A DNA stretch of 64,000 bases from contig NZ_BCRJ01000001.1 in the NCBI RefSeq assembly GCF_001552535.1, forward strand, positions 1 to 64,000, in the 5' to 3' direction. Below, piece by piece: positions 49,472 through 56,779 of the stretch. The notes beneath the pieces are model-generated. The model was not told the origin of the DNA. It ran no database searches and saw only the letters and a program-made list of their open reading frames with translations. The stretch comes from Nocardioides jensenii JCM 1364 = NBRC 14755. Its GTDB lineage: Bacteria; Actinomycetota; Actinomycetes; Propionibacteriales; Nocardioidaceae. Each line of letters starts with the position of its first letter. The first letter of the stretch is position 1. The position numbers and the translations under genes were made by a program.

Positions 49472-49828
49472 ATGAGCACCTTCCACCGTCCCGCGCTCGA
49501 TGTCATCGCAGACATCCGCCGCGGGAAGCTCCACACCGAACTCACCGACGCCTTCGCGGCCGTCCTCGAGGCGTGCATCGACACCGGCAAGAAGGGCGAG
49601 GTCGTCCTCAAGCTCACGTTCGACCCCGACAAGGACGACTTCTCCACCCGCATGAAGGTCACCGACCAGATCACCACCAAGGCACCCCGCCGCACCGTGA
49701 AGCCGTCCCTGTTCTTCCTCACCGACGACGGCAACCTCACCCGCACCGACCCCAACCAGGAGCAGTTCGACGGCATGCGCGCCGTCCCTGCCACCCCCGT
49801 CACCGACGAGCACCGGAAGGCCAACTGA
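49472..49828 (+). CDS. Hypothetical protein upstream of DUF2303 gene
   Basis: 118 aa from ATG 49472. The N-terminal 70 residues include VIADIRRGKLHTELTDAFAA and VVLKLTFDPDKDDF strands. It lies directly before the DUF2303 gene in many actinophages of this layout. A role in recombination or single-strand binding is a guess. Confidence 0.7.
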   Translation: MSTFHRPALDVIADIRRGKLHTELTDAFAAVLEACIDTGKKGEVVLKLTFDPDKDDFSTRMKVTDQITTKAPRRTVKPSLFFLTDDGNLTRTDPNQEQFDGMRAVPATPVTDEHRKAN

Positions 49829-49829
49829 C

Positions 49830-50699
49830 ATGACCGAGAACACCACCACCGCACCCGCCACGGGGATCGAGGCTGCAGTCCGCGCCGGCGAGAACGTCGG
49901 CCGCCTCACCCCCATCCCCGAAGACGGGGCACGGTTCTTCACCCAACTCGTCCCCGCCGGCGCCCGCCTCGAGCACATCGACCTCGAAGCCCTCGAGGAC
50001 AAGCTGGCGATCTTCCCGCGCCGCAAGACCGGCACCGTCCACGTCCAGGACGCCTCCTCGTTCATCGAGTACCTCGCCAAGCACGCCCTCTCGGCGACCG
50101 AGGTGTGGGCCGACCTGTCCCGCACCCGCCTCGTCGGCGTCATCAACGCCCACGACGAGGCCAGCGAAGACCGCATCACTGAGGGCGTGGCAGGGCACGG
50201 CGACCACCGTGTCGCCCTCGAGCTGCTCCCCACCAAGGCCTGGCAGAAGTGGACCGGCCGCGACAAGCAGTGGCTGAACCAGTCCGAGTTCGCCGAGCAC
50301 CTCGAGGACAACGCCGTCGACATCCTCAACCCCGACGCCGCCACCATGTTGGAGATCGCCGAGCACTTCCACGCCGCCGTCGGTGCTGACTTCAAGTCCG
50401 CCCAGCGGCTCTCCGACGGCAACGTGTCCCTGCGCTACGAGGAGACCACCACCGCCCGCGCCGGCCAGTCCGGTGACCTGGAGATCCCGAAGACCTTCAC
50501 CGTCGCCCTGGCACCGTTCGAGGGCGCTGAGCGTGTCCCCGTCGACGCCCGGTTCCGGTACCGCATCAACTCCGGGAAGCTTGTCCTCTCTTATGCCCTG
50601 CTGAACGTGGAGGAGATCGCCCAGCGGGTGTTCCTCGACTACGTCGACTCGGTCCGCGCAGAGATCACCGCGCCCCTGTTCCAGGGTCGCCCCGAGTGA
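49830..50699 (+). CDS. DUF2303 (YfdQ-like) protein
   Basis: 289 aa. The DUF2303 pattern is visible: KTGTVHVQDASSFIEYL near residue 70, then HGDHRVALELLPTKAWQKW and QSEFAEHLEDN. The family occurs in prophages near recombination genes; its function is unknown. GTGA overlap with the winged-helix gene downstream. Confidence 0.85.
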   Translation: MTENTTTAPATGIEAAVRAGENVGRLTPIPEDGARFFTQLVPAGARLEHIDLEALEDKLAIFPRRKTGTVHVQDASSFIEYLAKHALSATEVWADLSRTRLVGVINAHDEASEDRITEGVAGHGDHRVALELLPTKAWQKWTGRDKQWLNQSEFAEHLEDNAVDILNPDAATMLEIAEHFHAAVGADFKSAQRLSDGNVSLRYEETTTARAGQSGDLEIPKTFTVALAPFEGAERVPVDARFRYRINSGKLVLSYALLNVEEIAQRVFLDYVDSVRAEITAPLFQGRPE

Positions 50700-50956
50700 A
50701 CGGGGTGGGCCCGGCCGCTGTCGGCCATGAGTTGCTGCTCGAGGCGGCTGGCCTGGTCATCACGACACAGTTCGGGTCCACCTCGCAGCTGCAACGCGTC
50801 CTCGGCATCGGCCACGACAAGGCCGCCCGGGTCATGACCGAACTCGAAGCACACGGCGTCGTCGGCCCCCGCAAGCGCGAGGGGCTCTCCCGTGACGTCC
50901 TGGTCACCCCTGACCAGCTCGACGCCGTACGAGCACAGATCGGCGGCGGCCAGTGA
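50696..50956 (+). CDS. Winged-helix protein, FtsK-gamma-like
   Basis: 86 aa, GTG start (GTGA overlap). The sequence LLLEAAGLVITTQFGSTSQL, then KAARVMTELEAHGVVGP and RDVLVTPDQL, matches the gamma domain of FtsK, which reads short DNA motifs. As a free domain it is probably a DNA-binding regulator. Confidence 0.82.
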   Translation: MNGVGPAAVGHELLLEAAGLVITTQFGSTSQLQRVLGIGHDKAARVMTELEAHGVVGPRKREGLSRDVLVTPDQLDAVRAQIGGGQ

Positions 50957-51255
50957 TCACGAAGCCCCAGAAGCGCCCGGACCTCCGCAAGCACGTCGGG
51001 GTGTGCATGACCTGCCGCCACTGGCAGATCGACGTACGCCCCGGCGCGATCTCCGACCTCGGTGGGTGGCTCGTCGCCATGCGAGCAATCGGAGAGGCAC
51101 ACGCAGAGCACATCCGCGACGAGTGCCCCAACGCCGGCGGCCGGCTGAAGTGGGTGTCGGGCGAGTGGGTCGACGCTCCGCTCATGGACAGCGGCAAGCC
51201 TGCTGACGGCACCCTCGCTCTCGAGCCGACACCCCGCTGGTGGGTGGCCCGATGA
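50953..51255 (+). CDS. Hypothetical Cys-containing protein
   Basis: 100 aa, GTG start (GTGA overlap). CMTCRHWQ near residue 18 and a distant HIRDECPN may form a zinc site. The C-terminus is Trp-rich (RWWVAR). ATGA overlap with the next small gene. Confidence 0.66.
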   Translation: MITKPQKRPDLRKHVGVCMTCRHWQIDVRPGAISDLGGWLVAMRAIGEAHAEHIRDECPNAGGRLKWVSGEWVDAPLMDSGKPADGTLALEPTPRWWVAR

Positions 51256-51413
51256 TCTACCGCCAGCGCCCGCTTTGGCGTGCTCTCGCTGTGGCTGCGG
51301 TGAACACCGTTGCCCGGCTCGGGGAGAGGGCTGTCATGGCCTTCCCAACCCGTACTGACACTCCGATCTGCCGCGTTTGCCGGCGCCCTGACTGCACCAA
51401 GGAGACGAAGTAA
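51252..51413 (+). CDS. 53-aa Cys-rich small protein
   Basis: ATG 51252, ATGA overlap with the previous gene, TAA stop at 51411-51413 that overlaps the next ATG (TAATG). The sequence begins IYRQRPLWRALAVAAV, an amphipathic helix, and ends CRVCRRPDC, a zinc-knuckle-like group. Coupling on both sides supports it. Confidence 0.6.
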   Translation: MIYRQRPLWRALAVAAVNTVARLGERAVMAFPTRTDTPICRVCRRPDCTKETK

Positions 51414-51490
51414 TGACCGAGATCCCCCCTGCATCGAATGCCGCCGCGCCCGTACTCTCGCTAACCCTGACCACGCGAGGCCAATCATGA
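51413..51490 (+). CDS. 25-aa small ORF
   Basis: ATG 51413 (TAATG overlap) to TGA 51488-51490, which overlaps the next ATG at 51487. The Ala/Thr/Leu-rich peptide shows no domain. Its main role may be to pass ribosomes to 51487. AAGGAGACG lies 9 bases upstream of the start. Confidence 0.45.
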   Translation: MTEIPPASNAAAPVLSLTLTTRGQS

Positions 51491-51771
51491 GCGGCCTCTC
51501 TGACGCCGAGTCTCTGCTGGGTCATAAGCACTCGGACTGGGGATTCAGGCGAGTCTTCGTGCAAGCCGACGTCGAGGGCATCATCACCGCCCGCGAGAAG
51601 GCGCTGGTCGAGGAGATCGTGGAGGCCATCGAGAAGCGACGCCTCTCCCGTCGTCGTCGCTGGCTCCGCAGTCATCGCTGGTCGGGCGAGGACGAGGCGC
51701 GCTGGTCCCAAGGCATGTGGGACGCCGCCCGGATCGCCCGCGAGTTCACCAAGGGTGGTGGCGAATCATGA
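51487..51771 (+). CDS. Hypothetical helical protein
   Basis: 94 aa from ATG 51487. A long charged helix (REKALVEEIVEAIEKRRLSR) with a basic patch RRRRWLR. Possibly nucleic-acid-binding. ATGA overlap with the next gene. Confidence 0.66.
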   Translation: MSGLSDAESLLGHKHSDWGFRRVFVQADVEGIITAREKALVEEIVEAIEKRRLSRRRRWLRSHRWSGEDEARWSQGMWDAARIAREFTKGGGES

Positions 51772-52115
51772 GCGCCGTGGGAGACGCGAGGAAGCGTCAG
51801 GCCGACCTCACGGGCCCCGAGCAGATGGCCGCGCGGTCACTGACCGAGCAGGCCATCACTCGGTACTGGAATCTGTCCCCGGCCAAGCGGGAGAGCGCGC
51901 CGGACGACCGGGACGCGCTGGCCGAGGTCATCACCATTCCACGCCCGACCGTCCCATTCGGCCCCAAGCACCTCACACAGGACGAGGCAGATGCCGATTA
52001 CCTCCGCAGCGCTGCCAGGAACATCTGGGACGCACGCTGCATGGGGAGCAACCTCACCGCCACCGTCGTCAAGTTGCTGAACGACTGCGCCGACCGGATC
52101 GCTGGTGACACCTGA
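51768..52115 (+). CDS. Hypothetical early protein
   Basis: 115 aa from ATG 51768. Mostly helical; no Cys pairs or known motif. The segment QAITRYWNLSPAKRES and the C-terminal NLTATVVKLLNDC are its most structured parts. TGATG overlap with the next gene. Confidence 0.66.
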   Translation: MSAVGDARKRQADLTGPEQMAARSLTEQAITRYWNLSPAKRESAPDDRDALAEVITIPRPTVPFGPKHLTQDEADADYLRSAARNIWDARCMGSNLTATVVKLLNDCADRIAGDT

Positions 52116-52594
52116 TGTGCGGCTGCCAGAAGCACCACGACGAATCCAAGGCGTGCACCTGTATCTGTCTCGAGCATCGCAACTTCGAGGCCGCCTACCA
52201 CCTGGCCATGCGGAGGTACGACGAGATCGTCGGTCTTCAACGTTGGAAGGACGAAGCGCTGGAAGTGATCTCAGGCCTGCAAGAGCTGGGCCGGGCGCTT
52301 GACCTCCGCCTCGGCACCTCGATCACTGGCCCTCGCGCAGTGGAAGCGGTCAACGCGCTCAAGGCCGAGCGTGACGATCTCGCTGACCGCCTATCGGCCC
52401 TGCTCTGCGACCTGACCGGCGGGCTGATGTCCAAGACGAGCTACCCCGTTCCCGTGATGGTTCAGGCGATCGAGGCTGAGTTCGAGAAGCGCGCCGCTGG
52501 CGACGACGACCAAGGATCAACGCTCCCCTCCGGTGGCCGTCTCCTCGCTGGTGGCGGCGCTGATTACTCACACATCCCTCTGAAGGAGGACTAG
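52115..52594 (+). CDS. Hypothetical Cys/His-rich protein
   Basis: 159 aa. The first 22 residues have six Cys and several His (CGCQKHH, CTCICLEH), a probable zinc site. A coiled-coil-like middle follows (ALKAERDDLADRLSALLCD). Unrecognised; the position before the replication initiator suggests a replication or regulatory role. Confidence 0.68.
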   Translation: MCGCQKHHDESKACTCICLEHRNFEAAYHLAMRRYDEIVGLQRWKDEALEVISGLQELGRALDLRLGTSITGPRAVEAVNALKAERDDLADRLSALLCDLTGGLMSKTSYPVPVMVQAIEAEFEKRAAGDDDQGSTLPSGGRLLAGGGADYSHIPLKED

Positions 52595-52601
52595 ACCCCC
52601 G

Positions 52602-53453
52602 ATGGCTTGGTTCAAGACCGATGACAGTTTCGGGAGCCACCCGAAGGTCCTCGCACTCCCTCGCGGTGCTGCTCGCATGCGCTCGGTTGGCCTGTGGACC
52701 CTGGCGGGCACCTGGGCTGCGAAGCAGGAGACCGACGGGCACGTCCCGGCGTACATGATCGAGGAGCTCGGCGGCACGAAGGCTGACGCGAAGCGCCTGG
52801 TCGACGTGACGTTGTGGGAGGTGACCGACACCGGTTATTTGTTCCACGACTGGGCTGAATACCAGCCGACGTCGAGCGACAAGGAGTCCGACCGTGAAGC
52901 AGCCCGAGAGCGTATGCGCAAGCTGCGCGCGAAGAAGGGCCCCAAGAATGCCGGAACGACGGGCGATTCAGAGGATGGTTCGGAAGATGTTCGCGCGAAC
53001 AAAGACCGAAGTTCGGAAAACGTTCGCTCTACCCCGACCCGGCCCGTACCCGACCCCACTGCTGCTGCCGCAGCAGACGCGGCAGCAGCAGTCGATTCGC
53101 ACACCACAACCGACCTCCCCGGCCCCGTCGCGATCCTCGCGACCAAACTCGCCCAGCACACCCCACTCCGTGGCCTCCGCTGGGACCTCCCCACCGAGAA
53201 GCTCGACCGCATCACCACCTGCGTCACCGAGCACGGCGACCAGGCACTCGTCGACAACGCCCTGGCCACCCTCCGCACCCCGGCCCCGACGTACGCCTCA
53301 GCGTTCCTCGGCAACTGGGAAGCCATGCCGCCCCCGGGCCAACGCCTCGCCCTCGTCGCCCAGCGCCTCTGCGACGTCCACGGCACCCGCCTCACCCCGT
53401 CCGGCAACTGCAGCTCCTGCGCAGCTGACGCCAAGGTCGGTGGTGACCGATGA
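52602..53453 (+). CDS. Phage replication initiation protein
   Basis: 283 aa. The N-terminal 100 residues fit the winged-helix domain of phage replication organisers (AWFKTDDSFGSHPKVLAL, TLAGTWAAKQETDGHVP, YLFHDWAEYQPT). A charged low-complexity linker with poly-Ala follows. The C-terminal 90 residues are a helicase-loader-like helical region. A final Cys pair CSSC occurs near residue 273. It should bind the origin and recruit host DnaB. Confidence 0.84.
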   Translation: MAWFKTDDSFGSHPKVLALPRGAARMRSVGLWTLAGTWAAKQETDGHVPAYMIEELGGTKADAKRLVDVTLWEVTDTGYLFHDWAEYQPTSSDKESDREAARERMRKLRAKKGPKNAGTTGDSEDGSEDVRANKDRSSENVRSTPTRPVPDPTAAAAADAAAAVDSHTTTDLPGPVAILATKLAQHTPLRGLRWDLPTEKLDRITTCVTEHGDQALVDNALATLRTPAPTYASAFLGNWEAMPPPGQRLALVAQRLCDVHGTRLTPSGNCSSCAADAKVGGDR

Positions 53454-53944
53454 CCAGCCTCCGCCGCACCGCGATGACCCGACGTACCGAGTTGCGTCGT
53501 ACGCCGATGACCAGGAAGCGCCCCAACGCCCAGAAGACGGTCGCCGGCCGCCGCAAGAACACCGGCCCGTCGAATACTGTCCGAGGTCTCGTGTACGCCC
53601 GTGCTGGGTGGTGCTGCGAGGTCTGCGGCCGCCAGCTGCACGACGGGAACGGGTGGACCCAGGCCCACGCCGTGCACCACAGACGGCCCCGCGGTGCCGG
53701 AGGTTCCAGCGACCCGGCCACGAACTCCCCGTGCAACCTGCTCCTCGTCTGCGGCACCGGCAACGAAGACCCCTCGACCTGCCACGGCCTCATCGAGTCC
53801 CAGCGCACCCTCGCCCTGGCCAACGGCTGGCTCGTCCCCCAACACGGCGACCCCGCATCCACCCCAGTCCTTGTCGCAGGCGGCGCCACCGTCCTTCTCA
53901 CCGCCACCGGCACCTACGCGTCTGCAGAGTGGGTCACGCCATGA
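53450..53944 (+). CDS. HNH endonuclease
   Basis: 164 aa. The Arg/Thr-rich N-terminus precedes CCEVCGRQL, AVHHRRPRGAGG with the paired His, and NLLLVCGTGN with the Asn, plus CHGLIES. That is a complete HNH core with zinc Cys pairs. Located with the replication initiator, it may act in recombination or DNA end processing. A second HNH gene adjoins the terminase (55886). Confidence 0.88.
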   Translation: MTSLRRTAMTRRTELRRTPMTRKRPNAQKTVAGRRKNTGPSNTVRGLVYARAGWCCEVCGRQLHDGNGWTQAHAVHHRRPRGAGGSSDPATNSPCNLLLVCGTGNEDPSTCHGLIESQRTLALANGWLVPQHGDPASTPVLVAGGATVLLTATGTYASAEWVTP

Positions 53945-54591
53945 CCGAACCCGTCATCGATCCGTTCGCCCGCCAGCTGGAGTTGTTCCGTGAGCGCTTC
54001 GCGAACCGCCGCACCGTGCCTTGGGAGATGTTCAGGGCGGCGGAGGACCTCGTCCGAGGCAGCGCCGAATACCACCGCATCCAGCTCGACGTCAGCCGTG
54101 AGGAGCACCAGGCGGAGATCACACGACTGCGCGAGGAGCACGAGAAGCGCATGGACGTGCTCAGGAGCACCCTCGAGGCCCAACGCTCCACCAACAACCT
54201 CCTCGAGCAGCAAGCCCAAGAGCGACGCAGCCTCTACGAAGCCCGCCGCTCCACGGGTCCCGAAGGCGCCGAGGTCACAATCCGCCGCGACGACTACCTC
54301 AAGTCGTGGCGATTGCAGGACCTCGAGGAGATCGCGTTCCGCCTCCGATGCGGGGGCGCGACGGACGACACCGCGGTGGACATGGCCTCCAACCGGGCGG
54401 TCGCGGTCGTCCCGGCCCCGAACATGGTCACCCTCGAGCACCGCCCGGCGCCGCCCGAGCGGCGTGCCCCGCTGACGATCCCGTCGGCGCCCAGGCCGGA
54501 GCCAGCGGGCACCCTGCGTCTGCGGCACATGCTTGCTGCTGCCAGCCTCCTCCTCACCGCCTTGGTGACGCTCATGGTGGTGCTCCTGTGA
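53941..54591 (+). CDS. Coiled-coil protein with C-terminal membrane anchor
   Basis: 216 aa from ATG 53941 (ATGA overlap). Long coiled coil at residues 45-105 (HQAEITRLREEHEKRM, LEAQRSTNNLLEQQ). The last 22 residues form a membrane helix (LAAASLLLTALVTLMVVLL). A tail-anchored cytoplasmic protein in an early operon; a membrane exclusion role is possible, unproven. Confidence 0.68.
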   Translation: MTEPVIDPFARQLELFRERFANRRTVPWEMFRAAEDLVRGSAEYHRIQLDVSREEHQAEITRLREEHEKRMDVLRSTLEAQRSTNNLLEQQAQERRSLYEARRSTGPEGAEVTIRRDDYLKSWRLQDLEEIAFRLRCGGATDDTAVDMASNRAVAVVPAPNMVTLEHRPAPPERRAPLTIPSAPRPEPAGTLRLRHMLAAASLLLTALVTLMVVLL

Positions 54592-54746
54592 CCGGCTTCC
54601 TTCACACCCTCGAGGCAGGTGGCCATGCGTTCACCTGCCAGGCCAAGGGCTGGGTGGTGTGGGAGACCACCGAGCCCCGCGCCCGTGCAGCTGCGACCGA
54701 GCACGCCAAGAAGTGCAAGCACCACACCCCGGAGGGACAGCAGTGA
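54588..54746 (+). CDS. 52-aa hypothetical protein
   Basis: GTG 54588 (GTGA overlap). One Cys near residue 17 and HAKKCKHH near the end may form a zinc finger of the C-x-H/C type, with WVVWETTE between. GTGA overlap with the next gene. Unrecognised. Confidence 0.62.
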   Translation: MTGFLHTLEAGGHAFTCQAKGWVVWETTEPRARAAATEHAKKCKHHTPEGQQ

Positions 54747-55453
54747 CCCAGGACCAGGCCCCCGACGTGCACACCATGTTCGCCGAGCTCACCCAGCCAC
54801 ACTCACACCGCGAGCCGTACGTCGTACGCCGCGGCGGCACCACGTGGACCCAGCACCACGTAACCCGTGTCCCAGCCCTGGTCATGCAACTGCTCGAGGC
54901 AACCCCTGCCGGTTCCGGCGACCAGGCCGGCACCGGTGGCCACTCCCGCCCCGCGATCCGCATCGAGGCACTCGACACGGTGATGCTCATCGACGACGAG
55001 GTCTCACGTTGGATCGAACGCCTCGGCTCGAATACCCCAGCCGACGTGTGGGACGTCGAGAACGACCGACCCGTGAAGGGCTCCGGCACCCTCCGCGCAC
55101 TGCGTCACCTCCACGGACTCCACGCCTCCGCACCCATCTGCCAGCCCGGCCTGCGTGGCGGCCGCACCGGATCCGCGTGGTGCTGCCTCACCCACCGCCT
55201 CGAGCACGACCTCTCAGGCTGGTGGCACCAGGCCCGCATCGTGTCCGGGTGGGACACCCCAGCCTTCCGACCCTTCGCGGCCTGCCCCATCTGCGAGGCC
55301 GTGAACTCCCTGCGGGTGAAGCTGACAGCCCAGACAGCCCTGTGCGTGGAGTGCCGCGCACTGTGGGATCCGACCACCATCGGGATGCTGGCCGAGCACA
55401 TCAGAGAAGCGAAGGCCAACGACACGCCAGCCCCTCAGGTCGAGAGTGCTTGA
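54743..55453 (+). CDS. Hypothetical actinophage protein with C-terminal zinc ribbon
   Basis: 236 aa, GTG start. The middle contains SAWCCLTHRLEHDLSGWWHQ; CPICEAVNSLRV followed by CVECRALW near the end is a clear zinc ribbon. This protein type lies just before HNH/terminase in many actinophages of this class. Its role is unknown. Confidence 0.74.
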   Translation: MTQDQAPDVHTMFAELTQPHSHREPYVVRRGGTTWTQHHVTRVPALVMQLLEATPAGSGDQAGTGGHSRPAIRIEALDTVMLIDDEVSRWIERLGSNTPADVWDVENDRPVKGSGTLRALRHLHGLHASAPICQPGLRGGRTGSAWCCLTHRLEHDLSGWWHQARIVSGWDTPAFRPFAACPICEAVNSLRVKLTAQTALCVECRALWDPTTIGMLAEHIREAKANDTPAPQVESA

Positions 55454-55516
55454 TCCATGGGCGCCGAGCAGGTCATACTGACCCCGACATCTTCAGCGAC
55501 CCCAACCACGTCCGTC

Positions 55517-55828
55517 TCAGGGACGTTGAGCCCGCGCAGCAAGCACGGACTGCATGAACTGCTGAAACTCTCCCGCTCGGCCCGAGCGGAACGTCACTGC
55601 GTACGGGTCCTCTGCGACTGTCTTGTGCTTCCCCATGGGCTGAACGAGCGGCGCATCCGGTGTCCCCGACGCCGTGAACTTCAACGCCTTCATCCCAATG
55701 CCTGCCGGGATGATCATGGCGGTGGCGATCGAGTGCAGCGGCATCACCACCTGGCCTCTCATCGGCTTGCTGATGAAGACGTTGTGACCGTCGAACGCGA
55801 CCTTGCCGCGGTACCCCTTGAGCTCCAT
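55517..55828 (-). CDS. DUF4429 (PH-like) protein, reverse-strand cargo gene
   Basis: 103 aa from ATG 55828; GTG 55852 is an alternative. The DUF4429 pattern is seen: LKGYRGKVAFDGHNVFI, then IATAMIIPAGIGMKALKF. Such small beta proteins resemble bacterial PH-like domains. It is the only leftward gene between early and packaging operons, so it is probably an independently expressed cargo (moron) gene active in the lysogen. Confidence 0.78.
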   Translation of the reverse strand: MELKGYRGKVAFDGHNVFISKPMRGQVVMPLHSIATAMIIPAGIGMKALKFTASGTPDAPLVQPMGKHKTVAEDPYAVTFRSGRAGEFQQFMQSVLAARAQRP

Positions 55829-55885
55829 CCCGCCACGGTAGGCCCGCTCCACCGCTCTCGTCCCGAGAATGCAGGAGGACGTCCG

Positions 55886-56176
55886 ATGGCCCAGGCGCGC
55901 GGCTCACGGCGGTACAAGCAGATCGTGGCCAACCTGAAGGCCCAGCGACTGCAGCCCTGCATGCGGTGCGGCATGGACATCGACTACGAGGCCGACGCCC
56001 AGGCCGGCGAACCTGACGCGTTCAACGCCGGCCACAAGAAGTCATGGGCCACGAACCCCGAGCTGCGCGAAGACCCATCCAACTTCCAGCAGGAGCACGC
56101 CAGGTGCAACCAGGGAGCCCTCACAGACGACGGTGACGGCCCTCGAGGCCTCGGCACCGTCTCCGAGGACTGGTAG
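55886..56176 (+). CDS. HNH endonuclease, terminase-associated
   Basis: 96 aa from ATG 55886, with CAGGAGG 8 bases upstream. CMRCGMDIDYEA, NAGHKKSW with the His, DPSNFQQEHARCNQG with Asn, His and Cys form an HNH core. It precedes the terminase genes, as in prophage A, and likely assists packaging cleavage. The next 126 bp to terS hold a CCCCC-TTGA-GGGGG hairpin (56265-56278) and may include the packaging site. Confidence 0.88.
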   Translation: MAQARGSRRYKQIVANLKAQRLQPCMRCGMDIDYEADAQAGEPDAFNAGHKKSWATNPELREDPSNFQQEHARCNQGALTDDGDGPRGLGTVSEDW

Positions 56177-56302
56177 AGAGCCCGACCAGCGGGTAGGGGC
56201 GTCTCGGTCTCAGGCCGAGCCGCCCGGCGGCCCTGACCTCCGGGCCGAGTTCGTTTCCCCCCGGCCCCCTTGAGGGGGTCGCGCGCGCGAGAGGACGACA
56301 CG

Positions 56303-56779
56303 ATGGCCCCCCGACGCCGCCGGTGCGCGTTCTGCTCCGAGCCCCTGCCGAAGGACGCCCGCTCGAACCGCAAGTTCTGCGACGCCGACTGTCGCGCTGG
56401 CCGAGCGAAGCAGCCGGCCGTCGAGCTCGGCCCTGTCGCCACGGCGACCGAGCTCGCGATCACTGCAGCTGGCACCGAGCTGACCGAACGCGACCAGGGC
56501 GCCGTCGCCGCACTGCGCCACCTGGCCAACAAGATCGATACCGAGCATGAGATCCGCGAGGCGGCCCTGAAGTGGGCGGCCCAGAACGACGGCGCCGGCA
56601 AGCCCCCGCAGATCGACAACGTGTCGGTGCCGACCTACTTGAAGTACTGCGAATCGCTCGGGCTCACCCCGGCCGGCCGGTCCCGACTGGAAGCCGCGAA
56701 GCCTCAGCAACCGGGAGGTGCGACGGGTGGCAGCAAGCTCACGCTCCTCTCGCAAGGCATCCCGCGACCCGGCGCCTAA
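56303..56779 (+). CDS. terS: Terminase small subunit
   Basis: 158 aa from ATG 56303; a TTG 33 bases upstream is possible but lies in the hairpin. N-terminal zinc knuckle (CAFCSEPL, then FCDADC). The C-terminal segment VSVPTYLKYCESLGLTPAGR is typical of P27-like small terminases. It overlaps terL by 53 bp. Prophage A's small subunit also carries an N-terminal Cys cluster. Confidence 0.84.
   Translation: MAPRRRRCAFCSEPLPKDARSNRKFCDADCRAGRAKQPAVELGPVATATELAITAAGTELTERDQGAVAALRHLANKIDTEHEIREAALKWAAQNDGAGKPPQIDNVSVPTYLKYCESLGLTPAGRSRLEAAKPQQPGGATGGSKLTLLSQGIPRPGA

Noticed and set aside
55457..55885. N-terminal extension of the HNH gene back to 55457
   Set aside because: It would run antisense across the whole DUF4429 gene; CAGGAGG right before ATG 55886 marks the start.
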